Assembly (NCBI GenBank): GCA_004352715.1
Contig: SCFE01000007.1
Coordinates: 2,551,210 to 2,615,209, forward strand
Length of the DNA stretch: 64,000 nt
Direction: 5' to 3'
Origin: Hofstenia miamia
Lineage: Eukaryota > Xenacoelomorpha > Acoela
The position numbers were made by a program, and so were the translations under genes. Under the pieces are notes generated by a model. It ran no database searches and had not been told where the DNA came from. It saw nothing but the letters and a program-made list of their open reading frames with translations. Below are positions 33,508-44,946 of this stretch, one piece after another; within the stretch, counting starts at the first letter, position 1, and each line of letters opens with the position of its first letter.

Positions 33508-35096
33508 CAGTAGGCTCTTTATAATACAGTACGCTTTATAAATCCATTAATGATAAGTCAATCCTTAATACATCCAAATTAGGCTGGAATTAATTTCTAC
33601 ATTGAAAACCCATGTTTTAACAAATCCAACACCCTGATTAGTAAATCCAATTTTTCTAAGAAGAAAATGACCGACTCATGTATTGAATCATCAGACTTAT
33701 TGTAATTGCGATATCATAGATGGATACTGAGATCGAAATTTTTTGCTCAAGAGGTCACAAAGCACATGTAAAGTCTTGTGCATAATAGTTTGGACTAATT
33801 AAGTAATTGCAATTATAAGCGACCATATAGCCCATATTTTTTTAAAATTCGGGGAATTGTGGAATCATGCACAAAATATCCAGTTCTATCCAATCTAATT
33901 TCAAGTGTTTCGACGTCAAACGTGGGCAAAATCTGGAAAGATGGGCTCAATTTGTTTGGGAACGGCCCGTTGTTTAGAAGGGCGCCCCAGTTTAGCTGGT
34001 GGCCTAGTTTAACCGATTCTTTTATGTGAAATAATTGAAAATAATGTTTGCTTTGATAATTGAAGAAATTAAAAAATTTTTTCTGCGGAATTTTTTCCAG
34101 GAATTTTGAAACTCTAATTTTTCGCATTTCGAAGGAAATAATCTTACCATGCATTTTGTTGTGAATAATGATTGCCAGAAATATTAAGCTTAAACCTAAA
34201 TTTTAACAAGTACATTCTGAAATAAGCATTCACACTTTCAAAGTACCAGTAACAACCAAGAGAACAACGTTAATGTAAAAAACATTAGTCCGAACTATTA
34301 TGCACAAGGCTGTATATGATCCAGTGAGCATGGAATAAGTTTCTTGGAACAACATCAAAAACGGTTAGATAAAAGCCGGATTTACTACTGTTGGAGCGGA
34401 ACTAGGCTATGAAGAATTTAATTGGTGATGTAATAGTTACGGAGGTGAATGAAAAAGATATACTTAATGAGTTGGTCCACGAAATTGTGGATGCCGAGAG
34501 AGAAGAAATCGACCTTGACGAAGATAATGATGTAAAAGTAAGTACTCCTGAGCCTCCAAAGCCTGCGGAAATGCTATATTGTTTTGTTTAATAGGAATAT
34601 CGTCTCAATAGTCTATTGCCTAGGATACAGCAAAATGGACACCTTTGTTGCTTTCAAAAAGAACATCAGCCCTCAATTATGGGAAAAGTGCCCTACAAAG
34701 CAAGCAAATCCTGATAAATTCATCATCTGCCAAATACCAATCATTTGTTAACACTTCTATATATTGCTTAACAATAGGTATACTTTTTAGAGTTTGTTAT
34801 TTTTCTCTCAGTTATTAAATCCTTTGGATATCACTAGAAAAGCGATGATAGATCAAAATGACCGTTAAACATTTTATGTTTGCTTCATTATTCATTCAAC
34901 AAAAGAACTAGCAGGTACATATAATCCAATTATGTTGATAATTTCATTAAATTTGCTATTTGTAACAATTTGGTTTCTATTCCATAAATTTCGCATTTGA
35001 AACAGATGTAAATTTATTCCCTAGTAGTTGCTGTTCTAGTGTCAAAAATTCAAAATAGCCTGGTCCTAACGTAGATTTATTAAGCAGGGTCTACTG
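33508..35096 (+). mobile_element. pogo/Tigger-like element nested in the hAT element
   Basis: The ends CAGTAGGCTCTTTATAATA (33508) and, on the minus strand, CAGTAGACCCTGCTTAATA (35096) are bordered by TA on both sides, as for pogo/Tigger elements. On the plus strand an acidic stretch (34409-34591: TEVNEKDILNELVHEIV, then EEIDLDEDNDVKVSTPEPP) resembles the C-terminal tail of Tigger/CENP-B-type transposases. The catalytic domain is missing. A Tc1-type element sits inside. Without it the Tigger relic is about 1045 bp. Confidence 0.82.
33771..34312 (-). mobile_element. 542-bp Tc1-like element with truncated transposase, copy 1
   Basis: TA (33769-33770, 34313-34314) flanks inverted ends that share TCTTGTGCATAATAGT or CCTTGTGCATAATAGT. 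The 113-codon frame at 34154-33813 (minus) starts MHGKIISFEMRKIRV and ends DSTIPRILKKYGLYGRL, the second helix-turn-helix of Tc1-type DNA-binding domains. The stop comes right there, so the DDE catalytic domain is deleted while the terminal repeats remain. This is a non-autonomous derivative whose only product would be a DNA-binding fragment. Confidence 0.85.
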
Positions 35097-35376
35097 TATA
35101 TCGATCACCAACCCAACTTTTCTAAACTGGATATCAAGATCCTTAAATATCTTTTGTACTTCTCTTCTAATTTTGTCATTGGGGGTAGACCGTGTAAATC
35201 TTATCACATAATGATTTGAGGTGAAACGTTGCATTGATTAGATTAATAATATCATGAATTGCGAGTTCCAGGATGTGGTTTACATGACCACTTGATAGAT
35301 AAGTTTGGCACTGGGTAGCAAGCAACTTTCCTGGGCGGGTAGTGGATTGCTAAAAAATTAAACGAAACAGCCTGAA

Positions 35377-35520
35377 TTAAATAAGATAAGCCCCATAAAC
35401 CCCCACGCCTAGCATCAAAAATTTAACAATGGGGGCCGGGCACCCATGGGCNAATAAGATGAGCCCCATAGACCCCCACGCCTAGCATCAAATTTAACAA
35501 TGGGGGCTGGGCCCCCGCCC
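35377..35520. repeat. Diverged overlap around the single n at 35452
   Basis: About 70 bases (AATAAGATRAGCCCCATA ...) precede and follow the n with several differences. The duplication inflates the hAT element by about 75 bp. Confidence 0.75.
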
Positions 35521-35541
35521 CACTACACCCCTGTGTAGAAT

Positions 35542-36070
35542 CTTTAATGCATGTTGAACAGAAGTTCGCTGAAGATTGTTGGGATGTACAGAAATCGAAT
35601 TCAACATGTAGGCTAATTTAATTTTGCTACAAAGCTCTTCCTGATATAAAGTACGAATGTGATCCAACTTAACAACTGTATACTCCAAATTAAAAAATTC
35701 ATATTTGTGAATCCGGAAAACTTTACGATCAATAATATTGTAAACCATATTTTTAATATTATGAGTGTTATCAAAAAGCAGAAATAAAATTTCAGAAGAA
35801 ATTATAGGATGAGGAATACAAAAGGCTAAATCACTAGCATTATACTTAATACACAATTCAGAATAGAAGTGTCTATTAACTGTAAAATTATCAGTGATCA
35901 CAGCCAAAACAGTAAAATATTTAGAAACAGAGAAAAGCACTTCATGAAAAGTTTCAGATAAAATATAGGTATTCAAGTTAACAACATTTTTCCTTCCAAC
36001 AACATCTCTATATTTTCCACTGATTGACTTTATCATAAATACGAGAACACTTTTAGCAAGAGAACTGTCT
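35542..36070 (-). pseudogene. P-element transposase, catalytic-region exon, copy 1
   Basis: The minus-strand frame contains AKSVLVFMIKSISGKYRDVV, VITDNFTVNRHFYSELC, then LFDNTHNIKNMVYNI, LYQEELCSKIKLAYMLN and QRTSVQHALKIL. This is the RNase-H-like core of P-element/THAP9 transposases: the 'D.N..N..F...L' block, then 'FD..H..KN..NN' and 'A..LT...L.P...+..V..A'. The exon follows an acceptor-like tract near 36075-36110. It is cut at 35542 by the hAT insertion. The stretch itself has no stop, so it was intact until fairly recently. Confidence 0.85.
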
Positions 36071-36189
36071 TCACAAACACCTAATAAAAGATTTGTGAAA
36101 TTGTTGTTAGGCTTGAGTAATTAACATATTGCATTACTTTATATTAATGCCTTTAGCTACATGCACAAATAAGACATTTCAAAAAATAA

Positions 36190-36791
36190 TAAAAATTACC
36201 CATAATTTTGCCATTGCTCACTTCAATGCGTTGTGCTGTGCAAATTTCATCTATGATAAGAATAACATATTTTTCAAACCCCGCCAATTTCTTAAATATT
36301 CATCACAAGAATAACTAGAGTTGACTGCACGCTTCCCTTCGAAGGCAAGATAAATATGTTGGATAGCAATGCATATGTTGATGACGACTGAGTATAAATC
36401 AAAAAAGCAAAAGAATAAAGTTCATTAGAATATCTTCTTGCATGTTTATTGACAAAATGCAACCTCAATTGCTCTGCAAAGAAATTTGGTATATATTACA
36501 AGAATCATCTTCGGCAAACTTTTCAAGCAGTTCATTTTCGATTTTGTAGATTATTTCGGTTTCATTTTCGGATTGACAACAACCAACAGATGCTGTAGGC
36601 ATTATAGTACTTTCAACACTACTTAAGTAGGCAACCAAATTACTAAAGTCTGTTTTGGAAGAAATATTTTGATGGTTTTTCATAGATGGTATCCAATACA
36701 ATGGAAATTTCGATTGAACATTAAAACTCAAGTTTGAATTGACAGTAAGAATGGAAGATATTTGAAACTTATCTTGAAGAATAAATACCAA
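36190..36791 (-). pseudogene. P-element transposase, middle exons, copy 1
   Basis: Two coding stretches on the minus strand. The first (36791-36465) is acidic and ends ENELLEKFAEDDSCNIYQ. After a TTTCTTTGCAG acceptor comes EQLRLHFVNKHARRYSNE, then FILPSKGSV, and, after in-frame damage, VILIIDEICTAQRIEVSNG. These match the THAP9 order 'EQL.L......RRYS', 'LPS...L' and 'DEI....+.Y..G', where the aspartate is a catalytic candidate. Intron-like breaks with good acceptors show that the gene was spliced. Confidence 0.82.
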
Positions 36792-37131
36792 AGGTTAGAA
36801 CTAAATATAATAACTAATAGCTAGAATCAAAAATGTAATTTAAAAGCAGTTGCATTGTCAACACAATTATATACCTCAGAAAATGCTTGTTAAACTAGCT
36901 AAAGAATTTCTTCTATCAGAACCAAAACAATTACATTTGATGCAGAAACCTTTAGAAATCTTAAGACCTTCACAAAATTCAATAAATTTATATATGAGAA
37001 ATCGTCAGTTGAAAATCAAATGCTTATGAACTTCAAAGAGAACCGTTTATAAATTGCAAATGAATAATAAAAATATGCACAAAATGCACAATATTGTGAA
37101 TAAATAATATGAGTAAAATTTATAAGAGGAG

Positions 37132-37620
37132 TCATACTGGTATTTCATTTGGGAAAGACAGCGTCTTCCAAAAGCAGTTCGTAGGTATTCTAAGTTTATT
37201 GCAGACAATGCAATTCAATAATTCATCAAATAATAAAATCTCACCTTCTTTTTTGAACAAATCGATAGATTTGTTTAGAGTTTGAAATTGTCGAAGGTGC
37301 CTTTGAACGCTTGTCATTGGATTTGTTCTTTTCTCTAGCTTTTTCTCAAATGAATTTTTTGAAGTTGGGAATATATGGGTAGAGCATCTGACTTTAGGTG
37401 GACCTTTACTAACTCACAGCGTCTTGAAAGAGAAAAATCAGTTGATAGAAAAACAAAGTCATTCCTTTAGAAAATGCTTTGAACAAGGAGGAGATGGCAA
37501 CCAATTTTTACGAGGGATTCTATTCATCCATCGTTTTCGAATATCCTTGACTAATGGAATTCGATGCAATGATACGTCATGCATTTATACGTCATCGGTG
37601 ATTTACAATATGGCGGGATT
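37132..37620 (-). pseudogene. P-element transposase, THAP domain and linker, copy 1
   Basis: The minus strand near 37590-37450 reads MHDVSLHRIPLVKDIRKRW, then RIPRKNWLPSPCSKHF. After a one-base frameshift it gives DFSLSRRCELVKVHLKSDALPI. This is the C-terminal two thirds of a THAP zinc finger: 'F..FP', the invariant W and P, C..H, and the closing 'L...AVPTIF' box. The N-terminal C..C pair is not clear. A coiled linker (MTSVQRHLRQFQTLNKSIDL, to 37132) follows. The THAP domain would bind the element's ends. Confidence 0.72.
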
Positions 37621-37658
37621 GTATGCTCGAGTACTGTGCTGCAATATTCTTATTAATG

Positions 37659-37700
37659 ACATGGATTTCTGCTATATATATGTATAGCAGAAATCCATGT
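37659..37700. repeat. Perfect 18-bp hairpin
   Basis: ACATGGATTTCTGCTATA, six bases, then the exact reverse complement. Related words (CATGGATTTCTACTATA at 31969, TAGTAGAAATCTATGGGCC near 37761) mark a small repeat family. Confidence 0.85.
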
Positions 37701-38296
37701 TAATGGCCTAATTGAGATGTCGCATCTTAGCGTACCAAATTTAGTTATTTATCCAGGTATTTAGTAGAAATCTATGGGCCTAATGTTTTAATTGGCACTT
37801 AGAATACAAGAAACAAATCACTTGAAAACTTAAACTTTGCTAATGCCAAAAACATTATCTTAAAATTTAATCAACCCTTCATTGTTGGCTGGTGCAATAC
37901 CTCGAACATCCAAATTATGTCTGCTAAATTAAAGAGCGTTTCTGAAAACTACCCTTTTCTTTGTACTGATGCAAGTTGGCATAGAACTTAAGTAATTAAA
38001 TATATAAGAAATGATATGTTCTCAAATGATAAAAAGTACGACTGCAATCGTAGTAATAATTAGTTGTGGCAATGCCTATTTTACTAATACTAAATTAGTA
38101 GTGGCAGTAGAAAAACTTTATGAATCGTGACACACAGGGGTTGCAATATTTTAAACGGTGGTTATTTTAAATAATTACTAGTATTATAATGACTCTAAAT
38201 ACCAATTTTTTCAATTTTTGGTATTCAGGTCACCTCAGTATGCTTAGCGCATTATTGTTGCAAGCATAGAGTTAAAGATTAAAAAACAATAATACA
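37701..38296. other. Non-coding stretch
   Basis: No gene recognised. It contains another copy of the hairpin-family word near 37761. Confidence 0.45.
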
Positions 38297-38299
38297 AAC

Positions 38300-38337
<38 letters not shown>

Positions 38338-38930
38338 NNNNNNNNNNNNNNNNNNNNNNNNNNNNNNNNNNNNNNNNNNNNNNNNNNNNNNNNNNNNNNN
38401 NNNNNNNNNNNNNNNNNNNNNNNNNNNNNNNNNNNNNNNNNNNNNNNNNNNNNNNNNNNNNNNNNNNNNNNNNNNNNNNNNNNNNNNNNNNNNNNNNNNN
38501 NNNNNNNNNNNNNNNNNNNNNNNNNNNNNNNNNNNNNNNNNNNNNNNNNNNNNNNNNNNNNNNNNNNNNNNNNNNNNNNNNNNNNNNNNNNNNNNNNNNN
38601 NNNNNNNNNNNNNNNNNNNNNNNNNNNNNNNNNNNNNNNNNNNNNNNNNNNNNNNNNNNNNNNNNNNNNNNNNNNNNNNNNNNNNNNNNNNNNNNNNNNN
38701 NNNNNNNNNNNNNNNNNNNNNNNNNNNNNNNNNNNNNNNNNNNNNNNNNNNNNNNNNNNNNNNNNNNNNNNNNNNNNNNNNNNNNNNNNNNNNNNNNNNN
38801 NNNNNNNNNNNNNNNNNNNNNNNNNNNNNNNNNNNNNNNNNNNNNNNNNNNNNNNNNNNNNNNNNNNNNNNNNNNNNNNNNNNNNNNNNNNNNNNNNNNN
38901 NNNNNNNATATATATATATATATATATGGA
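38297..38930. repeat. (AT)n microsatellite containing an assembly gap
   Basis: AT repeats flank a 570-base N run (38338-38907). Confidence 0.9.
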
Positions 38931-38959
38931 ACATGTTTGTTCAAACTTAAATTTCATGA

Positions 38960-39029
38960 CGAATGTAAACATCTGTGCTCTGCTGAGGGGAAAGGGGAAA
39001 CGTGCACTCTCTCTGGGTGTGTCTCTGAA
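38960..39029. mobile_element. hAT-like terminal fragment (CATCTGTGCTCTG...CTCTG)
   Basis: CATCTGTGCTCTGCTGAGGG followed by a G-run, then CTCTGGGTGTGTCTCTG, is a diverged relative of the ends at 43761-43828 and 53521-53585. Read on the minus strand it starts CAGAGACACACCCAGAG, a hAT-type tip. Confidence 0.5.
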
Positions 39030-40630
39030 TGTAAAATAATGAAAACCAGTAATTACATGAATGACTTACTTCAAAATTCTTTAATTCTTAGGAATACCTT
39101 TTTAAAAACGCAACATTCTCAAAATTTGCAATATTGGGTAAATTAAGTTTTGATTCACAAGGAACGTTTTCATTAAAACTTCAATAATACCATCTCAAGA
39201 AATTGGAATCATGTTAATTGCACACTACTAATCGGAGGAAAACTAAATTGATTTGCTTCAAAATAAGTGTTGTGCGATAATTCAATTAGCATTTACATTA
39301 CATGCTTTACAACAAAATGAATTAGCGTGATTTAAACAAGAAGGCTTAGTCAGCAATAAATCGTCATAGCTGGTTTCATAGATTAATAGGTTTTGGTGTA
39401 AAACGTGTTTGAAATAGACACTTTCAATTTTTCTATTGAAATATCGACTTCGGGAATAAAACTTTAAAAAATTCTTGCAAGTTGTTTAAGAGATCAACAA
39501 CATAATATACAATAGTGAAATGTCAACCAAAACCTTTCTGACAAGGATTAATCATAGATGCTTTTCTACATGATAAAGAAACGTCAGAATATTTTATTTC
39601 ATTTTCTCACTAAAGTATTAACATAGCAAATTTCATACGCGCGAAATTAAAGATAATATTTCTCAGAATATTAAATGAACCTAATCTCTTCCTATGTCTA
39701 CATTAATGCATGGCATGGGCGTCTTAGGCCCAGGCAAATATAAAAATTCAAAATTCATTCTGAGCAAGTTGTATTTATTGCAAGGAAAATATTTACTTTT
39801 AAAATATATATATATAACAATTAATATGTGCAGATTCATTATTTTCGAAAATTGGGTGCTGACTGCTGAACATCGTTCATATTTTTAAAGGTTAATAAAG
39901 TTGGGTCCCAATCAGAATTGCAAACGGGTCGGGTTACTTTAAATAAAAATCTGGGTCCTACTTACCGTCATAGGAATATATATCGACATATTATTGAGCT
40001 CTATTGATTTGGGGGAAAACTAAGCTTTGCAGAAACTTCAATTTATGTTAAAATCTTTGAAGAAATTACAGATCTTTAAAGAATATAAATTTTTATCTTA
40101 AAAGATCTTTAAAAAAATAAATTTCCAGTTAAAAATCAAAGAAATTGCAGATCAATATTTTATGTTGAACGGTTATAAGTTTTTAGTAGCACATATGTTT
40201 CTATAGCAACATAGAATTTCTTTATCATATTAAGACTAGAAATACCATGCATTTAGCAAATATTTCAAACATAAATATTTGGTTGTTTTGCAAGTAGAAA
40301 ATCAAAAATTCCTCATAGCATCAGCATAATGTATGAAATGTAGAAAATTCCTATGGAACATAATGCATTGATTGCATGCATAGAATATTTCTCTTTCTAT
40401 AAACATTGAAATTATACATGTTTTATTATAAAATGATTTTACATGATTATACGGAATCTATATTATGGTTTTGCTAATAATAATTAATCTTAAAACTGAC
40501 AGTGGATCACGCAGAGCAAAAGTCATTGTATTTTGTAGCACTTTCTTGATAGAGATGATTTATGTATGGTAAGTGCATGAAAACAGTTTATGGTTTACAT
40601 GTTGTATGTTTGTGCATAACCACTAGCTGA
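39030..40630. other. Non-coding stretch
   Basis: AT-rich. A lone hAT-like tip (CAGAATTGCAAACGGGTCGG near 39914) is the only feature noticed. Confidence 0.4.
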
Positions 40631-40800
40631 CTATGACATCTAGGAGCAGGAGCAAATAGCGCGCGTTTATATAACATTGGGTGCGTTCGCGATCGCAACC
40701 AGCACAACAGAATAGTTGGTTTTCAGTTGTCAACGTATTCGCGATAGCATTCCGTTGTTTACGAACCTATTCGCGCAGTGTGCACGAAATGCCAAGTGAT
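40631..40800. other. CpG-rich patch with TTCGCGATCGCAA
   Basis: An isolated patch contains GCGCGCG, GGGTGCGTTCGCGATCGCAA and TATTCGCG words, unlike the flanks. It may be one end of a Harbinger-like or other element. No partner end or gene found. Confidence 0.35.
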
Positions 40801-41034
40801 TCGCTTTATAGTTGGGTTCAGCTGAAATCAATTATTTTTATAAAAATCAAAAATTGAAAAAATATTTAATAGATGTAAATTTGTAACACCCCATCTAGTA
40901 GCAAATGAAACAGAAAATTTCAATTTTAACGATCGAGGTATTAGTAATAACAAATTTCTAAAAATAGATTAAGCTATTATTTATCAAACATACCATGATA
41001 TTTTTTATATTTCTGATATTTTAACACTAATATA

Positions 41035-42600
41035 ATTTGCTTTGTTCCCTTGGTGTTCTGCAAATATATTTCACTTCTTAAATGCCCTCTAAGATGTTCT
41101 TTGATCCTAGTTTCAAAATGTCGCTTGCCTGTTCCAATGTAAAAATGGTTACATTTTTCACATTAATATTTATACACAATGGAAGAAACCAACATTTTGT
41201 TTATAGGATCTTTGTTTCTAAAAAATTCTGATAGTTTGTTTGATGTTAGTATTGGTACGATCTTGGTTACATTAAGTTTCTTGTTTATGTTCTTTATTCT
41301 TAATTTTAAAAATTCCTTTTTTTTTTCAGTGTATGGTAGTTTCCAGTAAATTGGTGTTTGATCATCTGTTGTTACTTGATTACGTACCATATTGTTAGAA
41401 GTTAATGCTTTGTCAACGAATNNNNNNNNNNNNNNNNNNNNNNNNNNNNNNNNNNNNNNNNNNNNNNNNNNNNNNNNNNNNNNNNNNNNNNNNNNNNNNN
41501 NNNNNNNNNNNNNNNNNNNNNNNNNNNNNNNNNNNNNNNNNNNNNNNNNNNNNNNNNNNNNNNNNNNNNNNNNNNNNNNNNNNNNNNNNNNNNNNNNNNN
41601 NNNNNNNNNNNNNNNNNNNNNNNNNNNNNNNNNNNNNNNNNNNNNNNNNNNNNNNNNNNNNNNNNNNNNNNNNNNNNNNNNNNNNNNNNNNNNNNNNNNN
41701 NNNNNNNNNNNNNNNNNNNNNNNNNNNNNNNNNNNNNNNNNNNNNNNNNNNNCATTGAATAGTATTAGTCTTATATTTGATGTCACAGTATGATTTGAAT
41801 GGAATGTATAAATCAGTGTTAGTAGGTTTTCTATAGATCATTGTTTCATAGAGATCTTTTTTCACCTTTAAGGTTACGTCAAGAAAATTAATTGAATTAT
41901 TGTGTGATTTTTCAACTGTAAACTTCAGTTCTTCTAGACAGTTGTTTAGAAAACCATTAAATTCATCAATATCATTTGGATTTTCAAAGACAGTGAAAAT
42001 ATCATCTACATAACGGTAATATAAACTTGGTTTTATTGGCAATGATTCTATCTTTGTTTCTAAAATATCCATTGCAAAACAAGCCATGCTAGGGCTATTC
42101 CATCTTTTTATTCAGAAATTCCCCATTGAACATAAACTTTACATTTAAGCATGTTATTTTTAGCAATTGTTTTATGGTTTCATGAGAAAATGGTAATTCT
42201 TCTTGTGGAATAAGTTTTACTATATGGTCGATTGTTTTATTAACTGGGATATTTGTAAACAATGATTTTACATCAAAACTTGCCATGGATTTTTCTTTTT
42301 CTTTATTGTTGTCAAAATATTTACCAATTTTGTTTATTATGTATAGTGATGGAATATACTTCTTCAATAATGAATCAAGCCACTTTGACAAATTATGTGT
42401 TGTAGAATTCAGCATTGATAAAATTGCGTTCTGTTTGTTCTTGTGGATCTTAGGTAGACCATACATTCTACTTGGTTGACATCCTATACTATGAAACTCT
42501 TTGTTTAATTCTATTGGTAATTCTTTGATATGTACTAATTTCATTAATGTTTTATTAAATTTTTCTTCTTCATACAAGTTTTTCAAGAGTAGATAATACT
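41035..42600 (-). pseudogene. Penelope-like retroelement: reverse transcriptase and GIY-YIG endonuclease
   Basis: On the minus strand from about 42590, Penelope-type RT blocks appear in order. RMYGLPKIHKNKQNAILS is followed by LSKWLDSLLKKYIPSLYIIN and MASFDVKSLFTNIPVNKTID. A small deletion and frameshift near 42090 then removes the G.AMGSP motif. MACFAMDILETKIE follows, with the catalytic SLYYRYVDDIFTVF (about 42020-41985), INFLDVTLKV and IYRKPTNTDLYIPF. After the N gap (41422-41752) the linker reads KKEFLKLRIKNINKKLN, and SIVYKY is followed by an in-frame TAA and CEKCNHFYIGTGKRHFE...RIKEHLRGH. That is the GIY-YIG nuclease, with tyrosine, arginine and glutamate positions present. A frameshift and a nonsense codon make it non-functional. 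The 5' end is missing. Confidence 0.9.
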
Positions 42601-43240
42601 AATGTACAATTTCAAAACGTTGTTTAAGAAATTGCATAATATTAACTACAGCTGCTGTGTAATAGTATATTTTTTTCAATTTCAGCCCCTTTTTTCCAAT
42701 AGCTTAGTGGAGCCCTAGCCCACCGCTGCTCCGACTTCAACTCTTGTTAGCAGAAGAGAGAACAGGACTGAGGATCATGCCGTATTAATACTGTGCGTCC
42801 ACAAAATACCTTTAGTTACATTTTGTAATTTGCCATAATTTGAATTTAATACTTTATTTCTTTATTGTTTTTAGCATTTCTATGTAATTCACCATATTTC
42901 ACTACAGGCAAAAAATACAGAAACCGTGTTCAAATTATTTTCAATTTAGCAAAATATCATTTAATAGACAATTTTATTCAAAATGGCTATATTTCTAATT
43001 GCTAGTTTCGCTTTAGGCCATAATGAAAATAATAGATAAAAAATCATAGCAAATTGACATGTTTTGTTTTTTATAAAAACCAAACACAACATATAAAAAC
43101 GTTTTATAGGAAAAATTATCATTGTGAGATAACAATCAAGGTTACAAGTGCTTCATACTTCTGTTAGCACTAAGAAAAATTTAAGTTAAATGTTGCCAGA
43201 AATCTTAATCACTAAGAGCAAATTTGGTTTTGCAGAGATA
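42601..43240. other. Non-coding stretch
   Basis: No gene recognised upstream of the truncated Penelope element. Confidence 0.45.
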
Positions 43241-43242
43241 TA

Positions 43243-43281
43243 CCTTGGTTCAAAAAAAGTGGCCGCTGAAATAATAGATTN
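43243..43281. mobile_element. Left end of a Tc1-like family B element, cut at single n
   Basis: TACCTTGGTTCAAAAAAAGT with following GGCCGC matches, on the opposite strand, the end at 53030-53063. It stops at the n at 43281. The sequence after the n is the right flank seen beyond 53070, so the element's interior was lost in assembly. Confidence 0.7.
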
Positions 43282-43828
43282 CTGTGATCATTATTTAATA
43301 TCTCTAGGTTTGACATCACAATATGAGGTGTGTGACAGAAAGATAGCAATAGCATGAAATAAGGTTAATGGTTACGCCTTCAATATATCAAAAGTTAATT
43401 CGGTAGTGGAAGCATAATGTATATTTTGGTCATCAAACTGTGCTGTACACACGCAATACCCAATACTATATTAATTTACTAGGCAGGACAATAATGATTT
43501 TCGAATTTGGACTTTATTATGTTTCGCCAAGATTTTCATCCATTAATGTTCGTGAGAACGTTCTTAGTGAACCTAAATAATTGCAAGTTATTGGTAATAT
43601 TTATTCTTCTATAGTATTCAATAGATTAATCGATTTCCAATTATTGTAATAATTGCAATATCAATTAATTATTGCTTACCCTGCAGATAGAGTAGAACAA
43701 TGCTTAATATATATGTATACTATGTTATCATATCAGCATACATTTCAAGAGAAATGGAAGCATCTGTGCTCTGTTGAGGGGGGGGGAACGTTCCCCCAGT
43801 TCCCCCCCTCCCTCTGGGTGCGCCTCTA
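43282..43828. repeat. ~545-bp block, copy 1 (copy 2 at 53070-53585)
   Basis: Same order and orientation in both places, with scattered substitutions and small indels. It ends in a G-rich tip, CTGGGTGCGCCTCT, preceded by the palindrome GGGGGAACGTTCCCCC (43782-43797). Read on the minus strand the tip resembles a hAT end. Similarity stops at that tip in both copies, which supports an element boundary. Confidence 0.8.
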
Positions 43829-44940
43829 GTCGGATCATCGTTAAAATGGACAAACACTAATAGACTTAAGGAAAAATGTAAAAATTCAAACGTTTGAATC
43901 TTTGAAATTCTTAAAGAATTATAAATACTTTTGTCTTATTTATTGGTTTTGTATCTTTTGTATTGATACTTTTATGTTAAATCAGTTTTGTGCGTATATG
44001 TATGCTAGAAGTCTTTCTTAGATCGGGTCATGTCACGGGTGAGCATTAGACGAGTCACGGGTAAAGAAAATTGACCCTTTTCCCAGGCTGCTTTAGATAA
44101 GAGACCACAGCATAGGAAAAAACATAATTTCTATGTATGAATTCCATATTTTTCTGTGTAGAATAATGTGATAGTACTAATTCGAAGAGTACAAAAATAT
44201 AAGTCGACTATTCTAAAAACATATTCGAATATGCGAATACTCGAGAATAAAACTACTAAAATAATTTACGTTTCATTTACAAAGACACAAACGTACCCCT
44301 ACTTCACGTTATCAAAAATTTTGTGATTAAGTCATTTGAAGCAAGCCTTCATTAACTTTTGTCCAAACACTTTTTAGGGTAAGAAAAAAATTGGGTTTCG
44401 GTTATGAATAAAAAATAAAGCTACGAAATGCTTGTAACCACACACCTCTATTCAGAATCTGGGCAGGCAACACTGTATAATTTTCTCTAATATTCAAAAA
44501 GTTTTAGTCTCCATAAATTAGTATAAAAGTAACTCTGATTTATAAGAAAATTTTTGATTAAATGAAAAATTCGTTCATATATATTTGACTGTAACTTATT
44601 CGCAAAACTGTGGTGGCCACTCGATTTAAGCTCAAAGACATTGACTAAAATTCAAAATTAAATTTGAAGTATCGCCTACATAAGTGGTTTTTCGTAATGG
44701 ATTTTCTACAATTACATAGCAATTATCAGATTTTTCAGAGTTCAGTTTCCAATTTATAACAAAATCGCCTTAGTGAAATTATGTTATTAGGATTTGAACT
44801 TATGTACCCTATTTTGTATCATAAATTTTTTCAGAAATTTACTTGCAAATTTTTACTTCACAAAATTTAGGCCAACAATTTTAGACCAGTCAAATACATG
44901 ACACATTAAGTAAACAATTTTGAGGAACAGAACTGCTTGG
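43829..44940. other. Non-coding stretch
   Basis: AT-rich with hAT-like GGGTC words near 44025-44090. No gene seen. Confidence 0.4.
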
Positions 44941-44946
44941 ACTATG

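Larger units (their letters stand above)
33256..35533. mobile_element. hAT element inserted in the P transposase, 8-bp target duplication
   Basis: TGTAGAAT occurs immediately outside both ends (33248-33255 and 35534-35541). The ends are CAGTGGTGCAGTCC and, on the minus strand, CAGGGGTGTAGTGG. Conceptually removing the element and one TGTAGAAT restores an uninterrupted reading of the P transposase across the site (ALKIL followed by HESTLKGLEF). A hAT transposase relic is visible on the minus strand near 35230-35290 (SGHVNHILELAIHDIIN). The element is itself interrupted by a Tigger-type element and contains an assembly join at 35452. Confidence 0.9.

Noticed and set aside
40631-40800. Harbinger-type element end
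   Set aside because: Only one CpG-rich patch is present, with no inverted partner or 3-bp target duplication visible.
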